From the NCBI GenBank assembly GCA_047967505.1, contig CM106538.1: 64,000 nucleotides of DNA; one strand, 5' to 3'. The translations under genes were made by a program, and so were the position numbers. Each line of letters starts with the position of its first letter. Position 1 is the stretch's first letter. The stretch comes from Dipteris shenzhenensis. Lineage: Eukaryota > Polypodiophyta > Polypodiopsida > Gleicheniales. Under the pieces are notes generated by a model that saw only the letters and a list, made by a program, of their open reading frames with translations, did no database searches and had not been told where the DNA came from. Shown here piece by piece: positions 1-10,547 of this stretch.

Positions 1-53
1 TGAGAGGGCTCAGAGCAGAGGGTCAGGCCTGTTTCAGGCGAGACCATGGGACT

Positions 54-478
54 ATGGATCACATACTCACACTCAGGAGTGTCACTGAGGAGGCCAGATC
101 ACGGAAGGAGAGGGTATATTGTTGCTTTGTGGATTTCTGCAAAGCCTTTCACACAGTACCTCGAGCTCGTCTCATCACACGCCTACAGACACTGGGATTT
201 GATCAAGAGATCATCTGGGTAGTCATGGCACTGTATGAGAGAGTCTCAGGCCGAGTTCGGACAGGCGCAAGTTGGACAGATGAGATCATGAGTACCATAG
301 GGGTCAAACAGGGTTGTCCCTTATCACCGACCCTATTTGGCCTCTACATCGATGAGCTTGAGACTTTCATGGGGGCGTTCGGAGGGACCGGTTGCTCACT
401 TGCCGGGATCATCATCAGGATTCTTCTTTATGCAGATGATGTGGCACTCTTGTCGTCCACACCTAAGGGGCTCATCAG
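54..478 (+). pseudogene. LINE reverse transcriptase fragment (family X)
   Basis: The open frame from 54 encodes the palm of a non-LTR retrotransposon reverse transcriptase. It carries DFCKAFHTVPR (motif A), GVKQGCPLSPTLFGLYIDEL (motif B) and the catalytic box LLYADDVALLSS (motif C, YADD). No stop lies inside the preserved part, so the fragment is open but lacks the endonuclease and fingers upstream and the thumb downstream. Around position 478 the reading frame changes and the sequence becomes the C-terminal tail of another LINE family. The window starts inside the element, so the true 5' end is not visible. I infer it is a dead copy. Confidence 0.85.
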
Positions 479-805
479 ACACCTCTCAGAGCAGGATCAC
501 AGAGTTCTTCCCATCGAGTGACATTGATCGTCCAGTCTCTAGCTGCAGACGTGACAGAGACCCCGACCCGACGACCGCAGCACGACACACAAGACATCGA
601 GGGGAGACACAGATCACTCTGGGGGACCTCCCGTCATTGTTTAGACCCGGGATACGTCCCATGGTAGTCACGGTGGCTCTGGTCTTGTGTCGAGCCTCGT
701 CCAAGAGGCCGAGACGCACGGCACACCTTGACGGGCGCCAACGTCCCATCACCGGCTATGCACCAGCCAGGGCGACATGACATACGGAGGATTCCACTCT
801 GCTCC
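479..805 (+). pseudogene. LINE-A-type ORF2 C-terminal tail with PIP box
   Basis: This stretch encodes SQSRITEFF followed by an Arg/Asp-rich linker and ITLGDLPSLFRPG. It matches, over about 95 residues by eye, the C-terminal tail of LINE-A at 47257-47571 (SQSSITEFF, ITLGDIPSLFRVG). The segment QSRITEFF (487-510) fits the PCNA-interacting consensus Q-x-x-I-x-x-F-F. The tail is in a different frame from the YADD-bearing RT just upstream, and homology begins at about 478 near GACACCTCTCAGAG. The two parts therefore come from different LINE families. The tail ends at about 805 against a minus-strand copia fragment, with no A-rich tail. Confidence 0.75.
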
Positions 806-2189
806 AATGAAAGCAAATTCTTCTTTATACCTGGTACATAAAGAACATCTGAAATTTTAAAATCCGTGCCATCAGTGGATGTGAGGATGATGTCCCCCAC
901 TCCACACACTGAATAAGAAGAATTATTTGCACAAGTCACCTTCTTTTTAGTAGGTGGAGGATGCAGAGATGCAAAAAGGCTCTTCTTAGAAGTGATGTGC
1001 TTAGAAGCACCACTATCAAAATACCAAGTATTCAGTGTCTCATTGACATTGAGAGAACATGCACCCTTTAAAGGATCATAACTCCAAGTCAAGAAAGCAT
1101 ATGGATCAGCCTCAATAGTGGCTATAGTATCTGAACTATCCACTGAAAAATCTACAATGCAAGACAAAAAGGCAGAGTGCTCTTCCACATAGTTGGCTGT
1201 AACATCTCCCCCATCATGTGCATTAGGAGCTGATGCATCTGACACAGCCATACCACAATCCCTTTTATTTTCTTTAGCTATGCGCTTCTTGCACTCACCA
1301 ATATAACGACCTAGCTTCTTGCAGTAGTGACAAATGCCCTTCTCTTTAGGCTTATCTGCATCACCCTTAGCCTTACAAGAAGGTTGTCCTGAATCAGCTT
1401 TATGCTGATGTGCGGGCTGATTGGCATGTTGCTTTTACTGCCCTTTTTCCTTGGGCTTAAACTTAGAAAGCATGGCATGCTGGCCGGCCCGTGTTGCCAT
1501 ATTTCTTCAAGTCTGCTCTTCCTGCAACAAAAGTCCTACCAACTCATGAAGAGAGGACTGCTGCCCCCCCTCAATGACAAATTCAGCGAGGTGTGGAAAC
1601 CAAGATAAGACTCAGGAAGAGAATTCAGAGTGGTGGTTATCATCTCTAAATCCGGAATAACTTCATCAATATTCAGCAATTGCTCCCTCAAATCCTATAG
1701 CTTTGTGAGGTGAGCATTCATGGAATCTCCCTCATCCATATGAGTATGAGATAGCTCTCTCTTCAGGAAGGAAACTCTGGCATCATTTCTTGCTGCAAAC
1801 ATACTCTCTAAAATCTCCCAAGCTGCCTATGAGGCCTTGCATGACCGAATGTGAGGAATAATGAACCTCCTGACAGAAAGAGAAATCAGAGATAGAGCTT
1901 GTGCATCCCTAGAATCCCATCTCTTCTGCTCTGTTGTGGGAGCCACTGGAGCAGCGGCTGCTCCAATTACTTGTGCTGCATTTTGACCTCTACTCATGCC
2001 TCCAGCTGTAGGAGTAACAGGTGTAGTCACAGAATCTCGCCTTGCTTCATCTCCATTGACATAATCCCAAAGATGTCTGCCAACCAAGATGTTGCGAACC
2101 ATAAAGCTCCACAAGGAGTAGTTGGTGCCATCCAACTTATCCTCCTATGTGAGGACTCTAAACACCTTATTGGGGTTATTCTGAGCCAT
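806..2189 (-). pseudogene. Ty1-copia gag-protease fragment (Copia-1)
   Basis: The minus strand encodes a copia polyprotein start: MAQNNPNKVF at 2189, KLDGTNYSLWSFMVRNIL (UBN2/gag type), RRFIIPHIRSC, a decayed zinc-knuckle/Lys-rich region near 1250-1400, then the retropepsin site WYFDSGASKHIT and DVLYVPGIKKNLLS. Stops and frameshifts break it into pieces (for example 1827-2135 and the frame covering 806-1251). The homologous plus-strand Copia-2 starts MAQNNPNDLFGVLT at 10548. Copia-1 ends abruptly after KKNLLS at about 806, where LINE sequence begins, so integrase, RT and RNase H are missing. The protease DSGA motif is intact here but mutated in Copia-2. Confidence 0.88.
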
Positions 2190-3208
2190 TTTTGCCAAAT
2201 AAACACAAAAAACACAGCAAACTAGACAAGTAAAATCCCTTCCTGGGATGTAAAATGCACAATCAGAGTCTGCCAAAGAGAATCTGCCCACAGTGATAAT
2301 TACTGTCACAGCCTATCAAATGCTTGAAATGCACCTCAATGCTCTGCAAATGCCCAAAAATCTGCAAAGAAAATCTGCAAAAAGTGGCAAAAGTCTGCAA
2401 AATGACTCATACTGAGTCCAAAACTGGTCTTTCAACTACCAAATTGCATCTGAATGCCAAAAGCCCCAATTTCTTCAGGGAAATTGCATCCAAAAGAGGG
2501 AAAATTAACTGAAAGCCCCAAAAATACCTGAAATTGCAGTTCAAAACCAAAAGCCCCAAATTTTGGGGTGAAATTGAGCTGAAATTGGGGCAAATACACT
2601 AGAAGCCCCAAATGTCACTCAAATTTCAAGTCTCCTGCAAAAGCCCCAAATTTCCACCTGCTACAAAGAAATGCCTACTACAGCCAAACAATGGCTCAGT
2701 GCACAAATGCCTGTGATGCATGCAAATGGACCCTGCAACAAGAGGAACTAACACCTGCAACTTGTACGGAGCTATTAGTACGGATTCCGTACATAGTACG
2801 GATTCCGTACAAGGTACGGACTGTGTACGGCCAACTTGTACGGATGGCACACATATGTACGGAGGAGCGTTGCACTGTACGGATGCCCACACTACCAGCT
2901 ATAAAGAGTACGGACAACCAGCTATACGGAGTACGGACAACTAGCGCAGCCTGGTATGGAATGGCGGTGTGCAGTACGCACGACTGCGTACAAAATACAA
3001 GACTGGTTGTACGACGTTGATGCAGCAAGAGTACGGTTTGCACGTGCAGTGCTAACAGGTACAGATGGCGGCGGCAGAAACATACGGCAGTACGGGTAGT
3101 AGCTGGTACGGAATCCGTATAGTCGTACGGACTGTACGGAATGGACTGGAGCTGAACTTGAAGATGGAGCTTGCGGGCTAGAAGCAGGAGGTCAGGCAGG
3201 GTGAACCT
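2190..3208 (-). other. Copia-1 leader with dense GTACGG array
   Basis: About 1 kb separates the gag start from the primer site. The half nearest gag is AT-rich with recurrent GCCCCAAATTT and CTGCAAA phrases. From 2764 to 3141 the plus strand carries about 15 copies of GTACGG, several paired head to head as GTACGGATTCCGTAC. Open frames crossing it on either strand are repeat-driven and show no known domain. The corresponding leader of Copia-2 (10140-10547) is rich in the same motif in the matching orientation. Confidence 0.7.
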
Positions 3209-3220
3209 GCTCTGATACCA
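3209..3220 (-). other. Primer-binding site, tRNA-iMet type (Copia-1)
   Basis: The minus strand reads TGGTATCAGAGC, complementary to the 3' end of plant initiator Met tRNA. It sits two bases from an LTR edge ending in CA, as expected for a 5' LTR/PBS junction. Confidence 0.85.
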
Positions 3221-3222
3221 AA

Positions 3223-3360
3223 TGTGAACAAAATGGAGAGCAAGAGTGAGAATGAGCAAACGTAAGTGTACTGAATAGAATAGTGGAATGAAGTACAAAG
3301 AAAGAGTGAGGGGTTTTGTCTAAGTGACAAAACCCTATCCTATCCAATCCTATCCAAGAG
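3223..3360 (-). repeat. Partial 5' LTR of Copia-1
   Basis: In element orientation this is the 3' part of the LTR, ending TTTTGTTCACA next to the primer site. It shares with the Copia-2 LTR (21362-21594) a conserved inverted repeat: GGGTTTTGTC and GACAAAACCC (3311-3335) separated by 5 nt. It also shares a CTCTTGCTCTC-ATTTT stretch just before the terminus. The upstream LTR half is not recognisable beyond about 3360. Confidence 0.6.
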
Positions 3361-6060
3361 ACTTGGAGACGCTAGCACACTGCTTGAGGAGCTACCCCTT
3401 GGCCCTTCCCCCCCTTGACTTAGCAGCAGGGAATTCAAGCAAAAGCGGAATGGCTGGAATGCAAGGAGCAGCAAGACGGAGCCTGTATAAGCATGGGGAA
3501 AAGCCCTCTAAGCCTCGGGGTTGGGGTTCCCAAGGTGGAAGAAGATTGACGTGGACTAGCCAGGTGGCGACAAAAAGCACATGTGCGTGGACACATCTTG
3601 GAGTGATGGGACAATTGTTTTGACTCCTCAGGACAAGTCGCGCAAGAGGGCCCAAAAGTGGAGCATGCAATCCAAGTATCCCACATGAATTTCCACATAA
3701 CAAATAAACTCTACCAACCTCGTATATGCATGCCACGCCTTTAGTAGGCCGATTATTTGCAAGGGAAGTTGCATGGCTGCTATGTGGCAGTGCTCCCACA
3801 TCAGGATCCATGTGGCAATTTTGCCCCTTCAAGATCTTGAATTGCTCTTGATACAACTGGTGATTTCTAGGGTCAAACTTACTACAATTTTGAATCCAGT
3901 TTTCACCGAGGTGACAGCATTTCTATGCCAAATTAAATCCCTAGTCTTCTCTTGTATCTTCAATCCTCTATCATGCCATAGGCCCATGTGCAAGGCATTG
4001 TAGACATTCGCCAAAGTAGTTGTAGGGTCGGTCTACAGGCTATGCATTTGATTTGTCCCATTTGCAAAAAATCAGATGGGGTGTGGTTTCTTCCTCCAAT
4101 TGGGCATTAGTCTACAAGACATATCACCGCATCATGAGGTCCACTTTGAAATGCTAGACCCTAACAACTAGTACCTGTCTCAAAAGCAAGGAAAAACACT
4201 ATACGTATATATATTGCAATCAAATCTAGATCTAAAACTTGAAAATGAAGTTAAGAAATAAAGAATACTTTACCAAGTAAATGGGTGCATGTTGACAAGA
4301 TGTGACACGCATCCTTAATAATCGCACTTCATAGCGAACCATCATGATCGATTTCATGGATGTGCAATTGCTATCCACGAGTACCCATTGATTTCTATGA
4401 TTCCCTACTTTAAAGATTTTTGTCAAACTATGAAGGGGAAAGACACTTCCCACTACTCAATGTTACCCTATGCCCTTCCCACCCCCAACTACCAATGGCT
4501 CCCAAACTCCACCCTAGGGCCCAATCATGACCCCTTAGTAAGAAGGCTATGACTAGGAAAGAAACCTAGGAGCAATGGGCATGGGCATAGCCATGGTTAG
4601 AGGTTGGCATAGCAGGGCTAAGGCATTAAGAAGGCTTTAGTGGGCTTGCCTTACCTTAGGAAGCATGTACCCTTTAATAGTGAGGGATGTTATCCATGGT
4701 ATGGGATGTTCTTATTATGCACACAATCTTAAGTTGAAAATGTACATAGCAATAACTTGGTCTCTTTTTCAGCCAGATAGCTTTTGTTTTTTTGTCTAGC
4801 AAATGAAAATTTTTATTTATAGAAGCATCTTGAATTAGAAATTTCCAAACGATTTCACTTAGAAGAAGTACAAGAGAATTGTGAGTCTCATATAAAGATC
4901 TTTACGCAACATGGCATTTCCATCAGCTTTTGCAACACACATTTTGAGAGCATGGTATGGAAATTTACATAGGGGGAATGCGACCAAAAGACAATGAGCC
5001 TCTTAGGCTCTCCTTTGCCAAGGCAGCAGCAACCTCAATGGGATTCTGCAACCCTGTAATTATACATCACAAGCTAAAATCAACGTCTTCCTTGCAAACA
5101 TGAAATATAACCATATAAGACATGCACAATCAAGTTTCGTATATATTTAACTCTAGTCTCATTACGACTTTCCTAGGCATATCCCATAATATTAAGGCCC
5201 TCCTTGACCTACTATGAAACAAATATAGTACAATGCATGAAATTCTAGAGGGAGAGTCTCTGCGCTTCTCCCATTTGCTAAAGAAAAAAAACAATAGAGT
5301 TCGAGGTAGCTCTCTATTCATGTGTGGTGCAATGAGGCTCATGTAGATTGAGGTGTGTGCTCTTCAACTTATATAATGAAGATAGATATATCCAACCATG
5401 CTACCTTTGGATCCATCTGCTATGTATGTTGAGGATAAAGCGTTGAGCCACCAAACTAAGTGAGGAAGATGTGGCCTCTCAGGTCTCTATGTCTCCAGAG
5501 CATGTCTATGATTTGTTGCTGTTACCTTGTGTTTTTAGCTCATGCATGGGCTCTAGCTGACACTTATTCCCTAAATGCATCAAAGCAAACCCGCAAGGAT
5601 GGAGAACTCGGCCATTTGTAGATGAATGAAGCGGTACGTACACGTGTACTAGCCAATCTAGGTTGCATGTCCATGGGAGTTGCTCAAAGGTCAAAAACCC
5701 TGTGCTATCCCCATCATCGGCTCCCTTTTTCCCCTCCTTGTTGTCCTAGTATCCGGTAATTGGCCATGTGATACTGCATGCCTCAATTGATGAAATTGTG
5801 TTCCATAATTGCAAATTATGAGTATGAAGTGGATCAATGTATATTGTGTGATCTTCTCTAAATCTTCTAGACTAGATGCATGGAAAGCACAAGCGCTTGC
5901 AGAAATTAAATTTGTGGTATCTTTCCATTTAGGTTGCCGCATGACTTGCCACTAGTTAGGTCGGTAGATCATCGGATAAAATTAGTTCCAAAAGCTTGAA
6001 CTATAAACATCACACCTTATGGGATGAGTCAAATAAAAGAAGATGAAACATCTCGACAAC
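3361..6060. other. No recognisable gene; old intergenic/TE debris
   Basis: I see no recognisable protein, RNA gene or intact repeat here. Short frames exist on both strands (for example 3829-4014 minus, encoding a 61-residue stretch with WHDRGLKIQEKTRDLIWH), but none matches a family I know and none has supporting structure. The region is AT-rich from about 4170 and mildly G+C-richer before 3800. Confidence 0.5.
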
Positions 6061-6129
6061 TGTTGGAATGCCTCCGAATGGGGCAGGAATACCTCAGGTG
6101 CACACGTGCTATTAAAGAGCAAGAAGGAC

Positions 6130-6720
6130 AGAAGTTGGAAGATGTGCGTCAATTACAATGATTGATAGGCTGCAAGGGGCTACCTATTTTATGAAGATTG
6201 ACATTTGTACTAGTATGCATAGCAGAGGAAGACATCTATGAGATGGGATCCAAACTAGAAATGGCCATTATGAGTTCCTTGTACTCCCTTTTGGACTCAC
6301 GAAACATTTCAGCGGTATATTTTGAGATTATCTGGGAAAAATTGTGGTCATATTGTTAGACGATATTATGGTATACAATCATACCCTCAACAACCATGTT
6401 GGGCATTGTATTAGAGATACTATGGCATGAGAACTTTATGCAAAGGAGCCTTCGAGTAAGTTCTTTCAAAAAGAACTCCTTTACGTTGCACACAAGATTC
6501 CTGAGATGGTATTGAGCATTGATCGTGAGAGGATCTAGAAGGTTTTCGACCAATAAGGCAACTTGGAGCATTCTATATTTCACTCTCTTTCTTAAGCCAG
6601 TGAGGGATTATTTGAAGCTAATTATTCCTTTGTCAAGCCTTCTTAAAGGATGTGGACTTCGTTTCAACAATCCTATCCCTGGAATGAAAAGCTTGATGAG
6701 GCATTCCAAACTCTATAGCT
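6130..6720 (+). pseudogene. Highly degraded Ty3-gypsy reverse transcriptase
   Basis: Broken translation on the plus strand gives GATYFMKIDI, NGHYEFLVLPFGLT, VVILLDDIMVYNHTLNNHVGH and ELYAKEPSSKFFQKELLYVAHKI. These correspond in order to the gypsy RT blocks [32 protein letters not shown] and LYAK-SKCFF. Several stops and frame changes interrupt it. No LTR or other domain is attached. It is old pol debris. Confidence 0.75.
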
Positions 6721-7394
6721 TGAGGTAAATTTATCACCTGTATAAGCTTTACCATCCTGAGTCCTAGTGGAAAGTTCATCTGGTCCAAAAGTACAAGGCC
6801 TCGCTTCCCGATTCTGCTATCTGGCACTACGACGTTCTCCATTGTGTCTCAACCCCTCCTCTCTTCTTGGCCCTCTCTCAGCACCCTCCTCTCATCCTAT
6901 CTACAAAGTTTGAGCTGTGAAAAGTGTTTTTTTCATATTCTGATATACTTTCATAAGATTTGACGATATAGCATTCCCACATTCCCCCAACCCTCTAAGA
7001 AGATATCCCATTCCTACATCGAATGTTCTCGAAATGTTCCTATTCCCTAGTAACTATGCTCCCTACAACCCCTCCCTACCCCTCTCTGCGCCCCTACCTC
7101 TTCCCGTCCCCCTTCCCCCACAGCTAGCCCCCACCCCCCTCAAGCCCCTATCACTTCACTCAAAAGCCACCCCATTTTCCATACGACCCCTCAAGCCCCC
7201 CTTCACTCAAAATTCACCCCAACTCCTTGTTGTCATACCCTCCCCTAGGCCCCTCAAATTCACTCTACTTGTCCCCCCCCCCCTACTTTTTATTTGCAGT
7301 TGTACCCCTCAGGCCTCTCGAATTCACTCCCACTATAACAAAGAGGTCAGTTAGCAGTCTTTTTAGTGGCTTTGTACTTTGTACTTTGTATCTA
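6721..7394. other. Non-coding, C-rich stretch
   Basis: Nothing recognisable. From about 7030 to 7330 the plus strand is strongly C-rich with repeated CCCCTCAAG and TTCACTC phrases, giving proline-rich spurious frames with no domain. Confidence 0.45.
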
Positions 7395-7654
7395 GGGCTG
7401 CCAGTATGCTGCCATGTGGCAGTCTAGGGAGTTATCCCATAAGCAACGTTGTATAACAATCTGTCCTAATTTCTACAAAAGGCATGGCTGCTCAGTTGTA
7501 CTCGGCTTATGATTTGCACATTGTTATAATGCCAAAATCGGATTCTACAGCCATAGCTCCAAGCTGAATTCTAAGATGGATCTGACTCTACCTGTCCTTG
7601 TGCAGCCCCACAAGCATCGGTTGTAAGTCCAGCCCCCGACTTACTTTCTAAAAT

Positions 7655-7655
<1 letters not shown>
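7395..7655 (+). repeat. Diverged solo-LTR-like relative of the Gypsy-3 LTR
   Basis: The segment follows the Gypsy-3 LTR (39680-40034) block by block: CTGCCATGTGGCAG (versus GCCACGTGGC), TATCCCATAAGCAA, CAGTTGTACTCGGC, AGCTGAATTCTAAGA, CTGTCCTTGTGCAGCCCC and a run ending GTAAGTCCAGCCC. No internal region or second LTR flanks it, so it is a solo or truncated LTR. The CT microsatellite begins immediately after. Confidence 0.7.
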
Positions 7656-7716
<61 letters not shown>

Positions 7717-8270
7717 TCCTCCGCTCCTACTCCTCTTCCTGCTCTGCTGCTCATCTGCTCGCTGCAGCTCCGCCCTCTCCCCGCTCTCTCTGCTCCGCTC
7801 TCTGCATCTCCCCCGCCCGCTGCAGCTCCGCCCTCTCCCCGCTCTCTCTGCTCTGACCTCTCCCCACTCTGCTGCTCCTCCGCTCCTGCTCCTCTCCCCA
7901 CTCTGCTGCTCCGCCCGCCCGCTCATGCTCCTCTCCCTGCTCTACTGCCCCGCCCGCGTACTGCTTCACCCCCGACCTGCTCTCCTCACAGCTCCACCGC
8001 GCTCTGCAGCTCCCCCGCCTGCTGCAGCTCCTCCTTCACCCACTGCAGCTTCGCCCTGGCAGCTCCTCCGCATGGTTGCCTCTCCGCCCTCGCAGCCCCT
8101 CCACTCTACTGCTACCCCGCCCGCATGCTCCAGCCCCGCTCTACCTCCGCCATAGCCCCGCTGCCCCCGCCACAACCTCTGCCATAGCCCTGCTGCCCTG
8201 CCTTTTCCTCCGCCTGCTGCTCCTCCCTGTCGCTTGACCCCCCCGCCAACCTCTAGCCTCTAACCTACCC
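7656..8270 (+). repeat. (CT)n microsatellite and CT-rich low-complexity tract
   Basis: A pure CT run occupies about 7661-7709. It is followed by roughly 550 bases of pyrimidine-rich sequence built from CTGCTC, CTCCGC and TCTCCCC phrases. Long Arg/Glu/Ser-rich frames on the minus strand are composition artefacts. Confidence 0.85.
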
Positions 8271-8299
8271 CCCTCCCAAGCCCCTCCCCTAGCCTCTTG

Positions 8300-9178
8300 C
8301 CTCATCATACGATTAGATCTCCTCCAACTCCATACATCTTGGACTTGGGAGGGGGACCAAGAGTACCCCACCAAGATCCAGTTCTATCACAACCACTTTT
8401 TTAGCGTATCGGAGGATGGAACCCCAGTATCTCGAGGACAGAGGAGTCTCACATGCACTGAGAATTGCCATTGGACAGATGTGGGTCTCATCCCATCAGC
8501 TGAGGATTGAGGCAAGGAGAGCTGTAGGTATACCTAGAGAGAGGAGGATCTACAGACTATGCACGTTGGGGGAGGTTGAGACAAAGGATCATTTTCTATG
8601 TGTCTGCCCAGCCTACTATGAGATCCAAGGACGATACCATTGCCTCTTTCAGAAGGGTTACGGCTTTGGTCCGCTCTCATGATTGATCCAGTTCCATGAC
8701 CAAGTCTACATTGGGCTTTATCCGATTGAGATGCAACAACACAGAGAGACACTATTGCAACAAATCCGAGAGCAATAGAAGGTGACCGCGCCATTAGATA
8801 CTAAGGTAGACCGAGCACAGCAACATGTCATAAACTTCTATACATTTGAGTTAGCTCCAGGACAGTGGGGTGGTGGAGGAGGAGCTAGCTAATATGAGGG
8901 CAGCATGGATCAGCAAAGAGAGCCAACGCGACATTGCCGCACGAGGGATGCAAAGAGCACACATGACACGGAGAGTGAGCAGAGCACACAAGATCAAGGC
9001 CCAGCCTATCTCAACTCTTCTCAAAGGACACTGCCAGAGAGCATCCATCACTCTTGAGATAACCCATTGGATCCAGAGATCGAGGAGGACGCACACAGAT
9101 GCAAATCCGAGGTATCTTCGCAACCCATCGAAGAGCCACCACAGTGCTAGGTTTCGGCTTTTGAGTCTCAGCTTTTAG
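8300..9178 (+). pseudogene. LINE ORF2 C-terminal (zinc-binding) fragment
   Basis: The frame at 8416-8682 encodes SSHQLRIEARRAVGIPRERR, then YRLCTLGEVETKDHFLCVCP and AYYEIQGRYHCLF. This is the zinc-binding region found at the C-terminus of plant LINE ORF2 (C-x2-C...H-x3-C). LINE-A at about 46990-47130 has the same layout (CTLCDMQKVETEGHFIFRCP). Downstream frames to 9178 are broken and carry no recognised domain. Reverse transcriptase is absent, so this is a truncated 3' copy. Confidence 0.75.
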
Positions 9179-9710
9179 TTTGCATTTGTGGAATACAAGG
9201 TCACTGACACATGCTTCTCACCAATATAGATGCTTAGACAAGACTCCCCGAGACATGGAATGGTGCAACTTCTCATCTAATGGGACACAAATATATTAGG
9301 AAAAGATAATTGCTGGAGATAAGCTTCCATAGCTGAAATGATGGATTCTTGATAGCAATAAATTCCAAGTATTCGAGGTGTGTACTCATTTAGAGTATGT
9401 CTCAACAACACAATTGTGCTCTCACACTTGCTCAATCTCTCTATCCCTTCTTCAAAGATTCCCTTTACAACACTGACTTGTTGTTTTATGTGATGAAGAA
9501 GGAAATCAAGGTGAATTCTAAAGCTACTATGCTACATCTTTATCAAACCACTATTGGCAAAAATGATTTTTTAGTTCCTATTTTTGGGTAGCCCTTCCTT
9601 CCCACAGTTGGAAGTCCTGCCGCTGAATGCAATGCCTTTTCCTGAATGCAATGCCTTTTCCTCATTGTGAGTTGAATGTTGTTTCCTCATCCTCATATCT
9701 ATCGCATGTT
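9179..9710. other. Unassigned stretch with a 20-bp tandem duplication
   Basis: No gene is recognised. The phrase CTGAATGCAATGCCTTTTC occurs twice in tandem at about 9632-9671. A 64-codon plus-strand frame at 9397-9591 has no recognisable feature. Confidence 0.45.
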
Positions 9711-10135
9711 GCTTTACTGTGGATCAAATATAAGGATATCATCTAGAAAGATGAATAAGCACACTCCTATATACGAGCAAATGCCCTAGACATCATTTTG
9801 TCAAACGTTGGCGGTGCATTCTTGAGTCCAATGGCATAACCACGATCTCATAATGAGCTCGCTCTGTCCTGAACGTTGTTTTGGAATATCAGCGTCGAAA
9901 ATGTGGACCTGATGGTAGCCACTTTTCATATCTATTTTGAAAAAAAATCTTGGCACTGTTAAGTCTCTTTAAAGTATACTCAATTCAGGACATCAGAAAC
10001 TTATTGCTAACTATGAGTTGTTGACTACCCTATAGTCAACACACAAACGTGTCGACTTATCCTTTTTCTGTACGAAAAGTAAGGGAGTGATGTTTGGTGA
10101 AGACGATGGTCAGATAAAGCCTGCCCATACACACA
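9711..10135 (-). pseudogene. Degraded Ty3-gypsy reverse transcriptase
   Basis: On the minus strand the broken translation contains TVDYRVVNN, FFKIDMKSGYHQVHI, HYEIVVMPL and FIFLDDILIFDP. These are gypsy RT motifs in correct order, with stops and frameshifts between them. The plus-strand Copia-2 leader begins directly beside it at about 10140, so this is the old host sequence against which Copia-2 is truncated. Confidence 0.75.
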
Positions 10136-10139
10136 ATTT

Positions 10140-10547
10140 CATACTTTCTGTCAGCCCACTTCGCCCGTACACTTCCTGCATCGTACATCCGTACAATCCC
10201 TGCATTGTACATCCGCACTGCTACTGCACCATACGACTGGACGTCCATACAGCCCATCGCCAGCCGCCATACTGCTTCGTTGATCTGCCGTACATGCGTC
10301 CGTACAACACTGTACATCTATTTATACAGCACTCGTATTGCTCCGTCAGCCCGTCCGTACACGTACATGCACGTCAGTCCGTACATTATACGGATTCTGT
10401 AGCGATTCAGTAAATTTGGTTACATAGCGGGTGGAGCGGATCTCTTTGCAGTTTGCATCTATATCTCAGAAGGGATTTGTGTTGTGCATCCCTACTCCCA
10501 AGAAGGGAAGTTAAGTGTCAGTATTTGCTGCAATTTATTTGGCATTC
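10140..10547 (+). other. Copia-2 truncated leader with CCGTAC repeats
   Basis: From 10160 to 10396 the plus strand has repeated CCGTAC/CGTACAT units (for example TCCGTACA near 10190, 10310 and 10380). This is the complement of the GTACGG array in the Copia-1 leader and has the same orientation relative to gag. There is no TGGTATCAGAGC primer site and no 5' LTR upstream; degraded gypsy RT begins instead. The element is therefore 5'-truncated inside its leader. Confidence 0.65.

Noticed and set aside
2696-3298. 200-codon minus-strand open frame
   Set aside because: It overlaps the GTACGG repeat array of the copia leader and encodes repeat-derived residues (VRT, YGIRT). No start context or domain.
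3829-4014. 61-codon minus-strand frame with WHDRGLKIQEKTRDLIWH
   Set aside because: Looks protein-like, but I could not match it to a family and it has no neighbours in frame.
7641-8374. Arg/Glu/Ser-rich open frames on the minus strand
   Set aside because: Products of the (CT)n and CT-rich tract; no domain.
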